Source: Cordilura impudica (Eukaryota > Arthropoda > Insecta > Diptera > Scathophagidae). Taken from it: a DNA stretch of 64,000 nt. The DNA is taken from positions 111,713,764 through 111,777,763 of the forward strand of contig OY821519.1 in NCBI GenBank assembly GCA_963682025.1, written 5' to 3'. This document shows positions 11,585 through 23,500 of the stretch, one piece after another. The translations under genes and the position numbers were made by a program. Under the pieces are notes generated by a model that was not told where the DNA came from, searched no databases, and was given only the letters and a program-made list of their open reading frames with translations. The first letter of the stretch is position 1. Each line of letters begins with the position of its first letter.

Positions 11585-14500
11585 TTATATTTTTCTTAAA
11601 AATAACATAAATAACGCAATAATAAATATGAATAAATTAAGCAAATAACATTTTGCTGAATTTCTTAATGGATATTCCTTAACTTCCATAGCCATGGCTC
11701 GTATACCTAACCATGATTCCTCAACTAATGGTAGAATTTCATCAGAAGGAGGATCAAAACCATTGCCACCCGAAGGTAATTCCATGCACAAAACAACCGG
11801 AATTTTAGCCATGGCAAAAGCATAATCATCACTGGCACCGGAAGCAGGATATAAAACATTAGCAGCGCCTCCAACAGTATATGAGGTGCCCGTAGCTTTT
11901 TTTATGGCTCGAGCTCCGGCACGAGCAACAGCATCTAAATATTGCCAAGAAGAGGGTTTTAACCTGGAAAATAATTAGTTAAACAATTTAAATTTATCAT
12001 TTATTTCTAAACGACTTAGAATTTTATTGCTACAAAATATGTATTCAAATCTGGATATAATATGCTTCCCTTTGAGCCATAGCTCATCGGAGGAATATTT
12101 CTAGAAATTCCTAAAACAAAAATTGTTCAGAATTCTGAACAGAAATGTGATATCAAATATGTACTTAAATCTCCAAAATAATTTTTTTTTAAATTCTGTT
12201 TCAAAAAGTAAATATCAAAAGTTCTCAAAAAAGGAGGCCACACAGTAAAAAGTTTTGGTTTAATTTTAAAACTCAATGGTTTCCACTATAGACTATTTTG
12301 AAATTAAATTTAAAATTAATGCCCAAATAGTTTATATGTAACAGCAAAAAAACAAGTAAGAAAATTATAGTCGGTCTAGACCCTATCTCTCAGGCCCAAC
12401 TAACTGGATATAGAAAATAAGCATAAACTAAATTTGAGTGGGATTTTTATTATTTTTTTTCGGCTGCAGATATGAAAAAGTTCATATCGGATGCTATATC
12501 TATATGGGGACTAGGCCCAAAAATGGACCGATCCTGATCGTGTTTGGTAAGGTCTCTTGTATTTTGCAAAAATATATAAAAACAAAATTTGAGAAGAATC
12601 AGTGCAATATTTTTGTTTTTTGATAGATTTAAGTGAAGATCGGGAAGCAGCTCTATATGGGGCCTATGACTAAGAGTTGTCCAATAGGGATCATTTTTAT
12701 ACTACCGATTAATGGATGTAATATATACATACAAACCCAATTTGAGTAAGATCTATATGACAATTTGGATCTTACGGCAATTTATGTCGATTTCATAGGG
12801 GTCATTTGTATGGGGGCTAGGTGTGAACATGGACCGATTCTCACCAATTTCAACAGCGTTCATCCCATGGCCGATAAAAGATTAAATACCAAATTTCATC
12901 AAGATATATTCATATTTGCGACCTGCACATAGTGGTATAGGGTATAAAAATTGGCGATTTTTTAATGATTACTTGGAATAAAAATAACAGCAAAATTTTA
13001 ATTTAATTTTTCCATTGGTCGTTTACCGAAATTGACATTTGAAGTTAGTCTCTCTTTATTTTATTACTTCAAGTCTGATTGTAATGCCTAAAAAGCATTA
13101 AAATTATCTCTTATAATAATTTTATTCCTTCAAGTTAAAAAACAACACTTAAGAAGGTATTGAAAACATCTGCTCGTAAAATAAACGCCAAAAACAACAT
13201 GAGCGTGCTTCTTTTGGTTTAGAAACAACATCTGAAAAGAATTCAAGCTCCCTCTTTTTCGTACAAATAATACCGATAACGGTATTAAGGTAATACATTT
13301 TAAAACCATGTGGTTTAATGGTATTAAAATAGCTTATTGATACAAAGAAAGAGCACAGGAAAAGTATGAAAATGTATGTGTGTCGAAAATTGTGATCCAG
13401 AAAGTGAGTTCAGTGCAAGTGGAATAATTCAAGTAAGTACAAGGGCAACAAAAATCTATCTTGTGTCTGTCAATATATTAGGGTTATTTTTTATGGTAAC
13501 GCTATCGACCGAATTGCCCATATGAGTCTTATTAAAACCATTTAAGCCTAATTCAAATATTTTTCTATTAAGCTTTAGTTATACACAAGGAGAATATCAA
13601 TATAGAAGGAAAAGAGCGGAAATTTAAAGATCGGGACGATGCAAAATTGAATTTGATGTGCTGCCAGGAAACATTGAAGGCACGCGTCAAATATTGCACT
13701 GCAGAAGTAAACTTATTACAGGCCTGTCCCATATTCGTATTTGATTCTTTATTGGTAATAAATTCTTAAAAAGTTTAGTAAGCTCGTATTTAATTCACTG
13801 TCTTTATCTTTTAGATTTGGTTCGATTTTAAGCTTCGCAATGATGATATAAAAACGAATGAATTATTCAATAATTGGCAGAAATTCAAAAATTTTGCAGG
13901 TGAAGTAGCAAATGAGGCATTTTTATTCAGGTATTCGATCTGTATTTTCAGCCTTTTTATGTATTCAATATTGAATTTGACATAACATTGGCCAACTTTT
14001 TGTATTTTGTGATTAACTCAAGAGAATACTCATTAGCACCCGATGTTTAATCTATATATTTATATGAAAGAGTTGCGTGAGTGATTGACTGACTGACTGA
14101 CTGACTGTCTCATTCATCATCGTCCAGCCCAAACCGCTGAACTTAGAAACTTGAAATTTTTTGGAAATTCGAATTTTTAGGAGGTAAAAAAGGGTAAAAA
14201 CGGCCAAAAAAGGCATTTTTAAAAAATCTTTAAAAAAGGTCATATGAAGTATGAAATTTGGAATGTAGGTTCCTTTTGTGACGCAGATTCGAACCAAAAT
14301 AAAGATTTTCGCATTTTTAGGGGGTCAAATGGGGTAAAAACGGTCCAAAAAAGGACATTTAAAAAAATATCTTTAAAAAAGGTCCCAGGAATATCAAATT
14401 TTCAATGTAGGTTCAAATTCAAATTGGAAATTCGCATTTGAAGGGGGTTAAAAAGGGATAAAAACGGCCCAAATAGGGACATTTTTAAACATGGTCCCAG

Positions 14501-17500
14501 GAATATGAAATTTGGAATGTAGGTTTCTTTCAGGACGTACACTCGAACCAAAATATAAACTTTTAGAAATTCGCACTTTAAGGGGGTAAAAAGGGGTAAA
14601 AGCGTCCCAAAAGGGAATATTTTTAAAAATGGTCCCAGGAATATGACATTTGGAATGTGGGGTCCTTTTGGGAGGCAGATTTGAACCGAAATAGGGATTC
14701 TTAGAAATTCGAGCTTTAAGGAGCTAAAAAGGGGAAAATAAAAGGGAAAAAAATTTACATTTGATATCTTCTAAACAAATGAATCTAGGAATATGAAATA
14801 CAGTATGTGGATTCCACTAGAGACTTCAGATACGATGAAAACTTTTGGAATTCAGATTTTAAGGGGGGTAAAAACGGTCAAAAAAGAGAAAATGGTACCT
14901 TTTTGTATCTTCTTAATATATTAATCTGTATACATGAATTTCGTCATACAGACTCCACCGAATACATGGGCATCAGTCAAAGATGAATTAATTGGTAATT
15001 CTAATAAGTGTACATTTGGTATCTGCTAAACAATCGAATACAGAATGAGGTTCGTGAATTCCACTGGAGATAGAAACACCCGATCAGAGGGAAACTTTTG
15101 GAAATTCTTAACATATTAGTCTATATTTATGAATTTTGGTATACAGACTCCACTGAATACGTGGGCATCAGTCAAGGATGAATTTATCGGTAATTCTAAC
15201 GTGTGGGGGAAGAAAAACGGCCAGAGAGGTAAAAATTATACATATATCTGGTATCTTCTAAACAAACAAAAAAAATATATAAAATACAGTTTGTGGATTC
15301 CACAAAAGATAGAAACATGAAATGAGACGGAAGCTTTTGAAAATTCGGATGTTAAAGGGGGTGGGCAAAAACGGAAGTGTAAAATTGTACCTTTTTGTAT
15401 CCTCTTTACAAAGTAATTTGGGAATATGAAATTAGATATATAGATTCCACCAGAGATACATACATCGGAGAAGAATAAACTGTGTTTTAATTCGATCCCT
15501 TACGGGGGGTTAAAACGGCCAATAAATGCGAAAACTGATACTTTTCAACTGGTAAATTTTCCTTTGAAAGTACATTTTCTTAAGAAAACAAGAAAGAAAA
15601 ATGATAGTTGGTCTATACCGATACCCTATACCATGCGGTTAGAGAATTGGTCTTAGGTCCAACTAATTGGGTTTAAAAGAAATCATAAACCAAATCTATG
15701 TCGAAAATTGGACCAATCCTGAACATTTATGGTAAAGTCACGTTTATTTTGCAACAACATATACAAACCGAGAAACAGCTGTGCCATATTTTTATTTTAG
15801 ATAGGTTTAAGTGAATTGTCCTATTGGGTTTATTTTTGGTCTACGGATTAATGGATGTAATAAACATACACAAACCCAATTCGACTGAGATCTATTTGGT
15901 AATTTGGATCTTATGGCAAGTTAAGTCGATATCATAAGGGTCATTTGAATGGGGATAAGGTCTAAACATGCACCCATTTTCATCAATTTCAAAAGCGTTT
16001 GTCCTATGACTTGAGTTACTTCTTTCCAAACTAAACCATCAATATTACAAATAATATTATTTTTGAATAATTTTTGAACCCATAATGAATAAAAAAAGTG
16101 GAACTTAAATAGAGTAGGTCGCAATACATTAGAAATTTTTACAAAATTCAAAATTTGCCAATATTGTTTTTTAATAATTACGCTTAGTGATAAAAAATAT
16201 GTATTTCTTTTACGAAATTACTAATGGGTGTATTCTATATTGGAAGACAACACATTTGTTACAAAAAATACAACTAAAAAAAATAGATAAACGTAAATAA
16301 ATATGTTTTTTAAGTGATGCCAAAACAGTGAAAACTTTTAAATTTCTTTACCAGAGTTGATTAAAATAATAAAAAATAGAAGAACCAGTGAAAAAAAATT
16401 TTAAAAATTTTAACCGTTATTTAAATATTTATAAATTCTGATGTTTTCTTTCAATTATTATAAAATAATGGCAAAAATCCATTCAATAATTTAACAAATT
16501 CATTTGATATTGCAAACGAATTGGGTGAGTTTTGGTCGTCGAACTCATCTGATCTAGAATTTCCGGCTAAGTTTATAGAAAACAAAGCTACCTTTAGGGA
16601 ACGGTTAGTAAATATTAATCCATTATATCCTGTTATAGAACAGGATATAAATAACATTGAACTATTATCAACTCTTAACCAGCTAAAGGGTAAATCCCCG
16701 GGTTTGGATAGAATTACATACGATATGATTAGAAATTCTCCCAACAGCATTAAAAATAGAATTTTGAAATTTTTTAACAATATTTTGAATACTCATATAC
16801 CCCAACAGTATAAAACGAGTGTCATAACGCCAATATTGAAACAAAATGGAGATCGAACTAAGACTAAGTCTTATAGGCCTATCTCACTGAATTCCTGCAT
16901 AGGTAAAGTACTTGACAGAATAATTGCTAATAGACTTTGATGGTTTATTAATTCCAGTAAGCTCCTTAACAATAATCAAATGGGATTCAAAAAGGGTAAA
17001 TCGACAGCCGATTCGCTACTTTATGTTGAGCACTTGGCAGCTAGTAGTTTGGCTTCCAAGGGTCATCTGACAATAATATCCCTAGATTTCGAAAAAGCAT
17101 ATGACAAGATTGGCATTCATACGGTGATCGATCAGCTTATTGAATGGAAAGTTGGACCAAAGATAATAAACTATATTGCAAATTTTATGACCAATAGAAA
17201 ATTCATGGTAAGGTTGGGAAGAACATATTTAAAATCTTTTGATTTATATAATGGAATCCCCCAGGGATCTCCATTATCTGTTATTTTATTCCTCATTGCA
17301 TACAACAAGTTATGCGATATCATGTCTCTTCAAAAGAATATTAAATTTTGTGCATATGCAGATGACTTCAGTATACTGATCAAATCGAAAAAAAAAGAAA
17401 AACCCCAATCTTAATATCAGCAATCTATTCGATAATATTTTACATTGGTGTGAGGGTTCTGGTGCAATGCTATCGGATAACAAATGCCAGTACATGCACG

Positions 17501-20500
17501 TATGTAGGAAACACAACTGTACCGCTAATTTAGTTGCAGGTAATATCCATCTTACACAAACTAACAAATTGAGAATATTAGGCGTGATATTTAATAGGAC
17601 TCTTAAATGGAATAGCCATATTGATTATCTGGTTGGAGCTTTAGTAAATCGTACTAATATTATTAAATGTTTATCGTATCCTAAATTCAATACAAGCACT
17701 GCTACCCTACTAAATGCGGTGAAAGCCCTCATTATATCCAAAGTCAGGTATGGTTTATTCCTGTATGGAAATTCTTCTAAAACCTACCTCAAAAAAGTAA
17801 AAACGGTTATAAACATGGCAACTCGACATGCCCTAGGCACACTACGAACTACTCCAATAAATAACATTAACTTTGAAGCAAATATGTTAAATTTAGATTT
17901 ATTATACCAACTCGAATCGAAGAAACTTATTAAATCTATTATGTTTTGTCAAGATACACCTCTCAGATCTGCTGTTGATAAATATAGATCTTGTAAATCA
18001 CATAAAATTAAATCCGCCCTTTACCACACCTTGAAAAACACCACCGAGTTTTACCTACCTACTAAGATTGCCAAATCTAGTGCTTTAAGCCACCCTCCAT
18101 GGCATTTAAATATGAAGTCGATTGACTTATCCCTATCAAACTATAAAAAGGGAAGTACACCATCATACCAATATCGTCTAATGTTTCAAGAAATTATCAG
18201 TAAACACTACGTACGACAGAACTTTTATCTACTCAGACGGATCAAAGACAAATGAAACCGTATCATTTGCCGTTAGTTCAGAGACCAATGTTATTTATTC
18301 ATCTTTACTTCCAGATTTTAGTACTGTATTTACTGCTGAAATAATGGCAATATACGAAGCAATTGGACTCTGCGAGAGAAATAGGAAATTCGCTATTTGC
18401 ACTGATTCACTTTCGGCAATTCATGCCATAATAATAATAACAACAACTTTTATGCAATGAATATCAGAAACGCATTGATTAAAAATTTCCCCAGAATTAT
18501 GTTAATTTGGGTTCCAGGCCATTCCTCCATACCAGGTAATGAGCTCGCTGACTTTGCTGCCAATCAGGCACATAAATCTCCTTTACTCATGACAGTAAAT
18601 AGAAATTTTTCGGATATTAAAAGGACAGCAAATTCTAGCATTTATAGCTTAAATTCTGATACAAGGAATTTAACTAGCAGTTGGTACAAATCAATTAATC
18701 CTACTAAAACACTATATATAAATACTTACCAGATAATAATTTTATTAACAGACTAGATATGATTAAATTTCTTAGACTCAGATTGGGACATACAAAATTA
18801 ACACACAAAATTAAATCACATATCCTCTCGGACTGTATATTATATCAACGCCAAAGACGTCAAATATTTTCCGATGTTAATCCCCTATCCCTATTATCCT
18901 TTCCCTCAACTCAGTCTATCAAACAAATAATAAATTATTTAAAATGTATTAATATATATAATAGAATTTAAATATTGTAAATATAATCTTTAAAAAATAT
19001 AGATATTACCACCTAATTAGCTTAAGGCCTTGTTGCTATAGCTTCATAAATTTAGTATGTACATTTATGTATTATCTAAATCTTAAATAAAATAAATAAT
19101 AAAAAAAAATAGCAAAAATAAAGTTTAATGAAGAGCTAAAATCTAGAATAATAGATGATTTTAGTGATGGCCGCAGACAAAAGAATATTTGTGAAAAATA
19201 TTCTAAGAATAAATCCGTAAAATCGTGTGGCTAGCATTAATCTTGCGAATAGTGTTGACCAAAAAATTATATATTTAAATGGACCCAAAACGTTTAAACA
19301 CTTCGGGAGTTTTACTAAAATAAAAATCGGTATAAAAATCATCTACCCCCCAAGATCATTACCAGCATTTTATTCCGCAGTGTTATTGTATAGTAAAGGT
19401 TTCCATTGTTTTGTCAACAGCATAAAAATTAATACTTTTAAGTTTTCTTAATTTTTTCTGAAGTTATGTTAATATTTCTTCTTTGTTAAATAAATAAAAC
19501 GTGCAAATGTTTAAACTAATAAAAGATTCCATCTAAGTCGTCAAAAATATATTTTGTTAAAAGTTTCCATCGTATTGTCACTCACACTATATTTCTTATT
19601 GTTTTTAAATATTATTATGGCTTAAATAATTAATATAATAATTACGCTAACAACGCACAGTGGCGCCCGTAGAGCAAACGAGGTTGCAAAAATCAAAATT
19701 TTCATGTGCGCCGACGAAGTTTTGAATAAACCCATGTTATAGGAAACTTTTCAACGATTTCAAATATGCTGCTCTTAATAATATCACATTTTTAGTTTAG
19801 AAGATATAACCGTTCAAAGTTGACCGACTTTCAGTTTTCAAAAAAACACACAATTTTTAGTCAATTTGTTGCGATTTCAGGTGTAATATCACGAAAAATA
19901 GGTAACGAATCGCCTTATTTTTTGTTTGTATTGATTGATGTATTTATTAAATGTACAATGATAAAAAAAATTAACTGTTTGCTTTGTATTTCTCCTGGTA
20001 AATCACTATTTAAAAACTATCCGTTTTTTCACTATTTTTCAACTTTGACGGAAAATAAAAAATCGATATTTTTCTATATTTGCCATATTTGCAAAACATG
20101 TTCTTTGATTATTTCTTTACATAATTCAAAAGGTTTTATCTGCCCGTACGTGCCCGTTTGGCTTCTAGAGGTAAAAAAGGTTAAAAAGACATGGTTGCAG
20201 AAATTGTATAGCCTGTGAGCCTCTGCCAAAGTCTACTCCCAATATTCTGTTACAGACACAGGATGCACAAAATACTACTTATTGAAATTCGCAGGTACGC
20301 ACCTCACTTCAAAATTACTTTGGAGTACAAATGGTCAAGAACAATATTGACTTATGGTCCCTCCAGGCAGGCACAAATCTTATTTAGACACGAGCATAAT
20401 ATCAAAATTGCATAATTCAGCCTAAATCCATATGTATGCAGGGAACAGGTAAATTTTTAGGCATGGTAGCATAAGCCTATATATTGCAAAATAAGCATAA

Positions 20501-23500
20501 TGCCTGGATTAGTCTACGACTGAAAGTTGGCGCAACAAGTACTGAAACCATGGCGTTAAACAATTTAAAATTATTTGAACTGTTTAGAAAGTCAACCACA
20601 CCAAAGTTTTTCACGGAAGCTGCTTTAGAAGAACTTGATAGCTTATACGGAAATATTGAGAGAAGCGAAATTATAAAAAATAATTTTTATCTGATATATG
20701 CAAATATTAAGGCAAAGTGGGTGAAATCTAATCGAACCATTCAGAACTTCAACTCCAAATACGAGGACTGGTTTAATGAAGACACCATCCTGGATATATT
20801 GGCAGTAGATAAACCCACCACATCAACCAGAGGAGCAAAAGGAAGGCCAAAAAAAGGTATTGAGGAGTGTTCAATTTTCACAAAAAAGAGGAAACTTGCC
20901 GATGCCACCAATGACTTGACCACGAAGCATTTATCGGACGCGCTGTCTATTAAATATACAAAGGATAGTGAAAGAGTTAGGTCGCAGATTACAAAAACTG
21001 TTGCTGATGCAAGCCCACTGCGACTAAACGCACACATTAAAAAGTATGGTTCCGAAGAAGCCTTGGCCTTGTTTATGGACTTACAACTTTCCAAAGAAAA
21101 ATATGAGATACTACGGGCTTCCCTGATGCGACACGGGGCTGACGTTTTACCAGGATACAAGCATATTACGCAAGCCAAAATAAATGCACGACCACTGCAT
21201 ACGGAGTTGACTGAAGTCTCTGTGAAAGCCAATCTGCAGGATCTCAGAATATGCATCGATAACTGCATCTCTTTTAGCAGAAATGTATTCACAGAAGAAG
21301 TTGACCCCGACCGTCCATAAAATATTGGCGCATGGCAAAGATATAATTGAGTACCAGTCTTTGCTAATTGGAGAGCCAATTGTAGGCCCCTACAAAGCGT
21401 AGCACCCTTTCCAAACACTCATTTCATTGGCTGAACAGTTATCTATCATATGCTGTTTAAACTGTTCAATTATGTTATTCGGTTCAAAAGATATGATTTT
21501 TGCAACGAAAAAACTCAAATGGCGCCACTGTGCAACGTAGCGGGTATACTGCTAGTTTAGAAATAAATTTAAAAATAAATTTTAAAAATATATGAAAAAT
21601 TACAAAATGCAATGAAATTTGTTTTATTTACTTTCAGAACTAAAATTTTACAAAAAGGGTGTTAATTTTAGCCATGAATAGGTTAAAAGTAACACCCGTA
21701 GAGCACACGATCAATTTTTGTGGGATATTGAAAATTACACTTACTCAAGAATACAATACATTCCGGATGGCATTAATTCAATTCTTTTGTATATTTAAAA
21801 TAATACCATGCTTTGTGTAGAAATAATTCAATAGGGTACACATTAATGCTTCTTACGTATCTATAATATTAATAGGCTAGGCGATTTCTTGTGAATGATG
21901 TTTTGTTCTACCGTTTTATCCCGATTCTGACCAACGTACATTATTTTAAAGGTATTTCTTTTTAGCCGTTTGCAGATTTACAGATTTTTAAATTTCTTCC
22001 TTTATTTTGAGTAAACAACAACATTTAAAGTTGCTACTAACACATACGTACATAAAATTATACAATGCTTTGTGTGTGTTTTTTAAATCTGCTAATGTGT
22101 AATAAAAATGAGTTTGTTTTTGTGTTTATTTGTGAAGTGGCTATAATTGATAAGCATACTTTTAGGGTCTTTATTTAATGAAAAAATAAAATTTCCTAGA
22201 ATTTGCACTCAAATTTCGAGGGCTGGAATCTGCTAGTTATTTATATAATATTGTAGTTTAATTCTAATACCAAACAAGAATACAACATAATAAATATTAG
22301 TATTATTTTAATGCCCTAAAAAATAGTGTAAAAATCAAATCTCTCTCACTGTCTCTCTTTATAATAATACTATACTGGAGTTAATTTAATTCTTTTTTGG
22401 ATTTGTTATATATACACACCGGCTAGGTATTAAAATTAATCTAAAACTTTTTACTGTGCATGAGATTTCTTTCTGTTTTTTTCCAGAAAATAATTTTTGT
22501 TTTCAGATACAGATTGGTCTTAACTTACCGGTCATAACCCCATGGATAAAGAAGATAGTTGCCATATGAATGCAAACTCAAATACATCTGACACGTTGCA
22601 TTAATTCGAAAGAATAGATCTCTTAAAATTTTCGTCTCAGGTTCAGAAAATGCTCTTAAACCCGGATAATTATCTGCACAGGAAAAATTAGAAACACCAG
22701 AATAGGACCAAAAATAATCAAAATTTCTATTGATGTCGACTCCAACACAATTAGATGAACTTAATGGATCCGATGGGCGACGAGTTTTACGCCATAGTCG
22801 ATCATAATCATGACTATATTCATAACCATCTGGGTTAACAACTGGCCATATAAGCCAATCATATGTATTCAATTCTTGCTGATAGTTGGTAGCATTCTCA
22901 ATAAGTTGTTGTATAACATATAAAGCAGTTGCTGGCGATATCCATTCCCTGGCATGAATGCCAGCATCGATTAGTATTAAAGGTTTTGTCAATGATATTT
23001 CTGTTTGTATAGCATTTGTTATTAAAACCGTTTTTAATTCACGGCCCTCGTATGATTTACCAATATTCGTGACAATAATTCTGTCAGGGTATTGTTCTTG
23101 TAGGTATTCCAAATAATTATTGATAACATCAAAACGTTGATAACTTTGAAAATTGATAATGTGAGTAGTTGAAAAGAGTTCTCTTGCTTGACGTTTATTC
23201 TCATTTCTTATTCTCTCGGCCACATTTTCGTCACTTATGTGAAAGTTTATGTTATTTGATTTTAAATACTCCACGATTTTATTATGATTGACTGGCGATA
23301 TTAATACACTAAAGGGTTTTTCAATTGTTCTGCTCGATATTATTATTTCCATTGAATATATAAAATTTTCACAAAACTTTAAGTATTGTTGCTGATTATG
23401 AAAAGAAACGTCGTAAACTTTATATCTAAAAATATTTTTTTTTTTATTTAAAAGTTTATTTATTATGATTAATTATCCAAAACTTACCCTTCGTACTTTT

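Noticed and set aside
11585..11963. Last exon of B read as a separate one-exon carboxypeptidase fragment
   Set aside because: Phase and residue alignment fit exon 2 at 22529 exactly, and that exon has no other last exon; one gene is the simpler reading.
16451..16780. 109-codon minus-strand open frame
   Set aside because: Shadow of the reverse transcriptase frame on the plus strand.
20741..21418. 225-codon minus-strand open frame opposite the Transib frame
   Set aside because: It is a shadow of the plus-strand transposase frame; the plus strand shows the family motifs.
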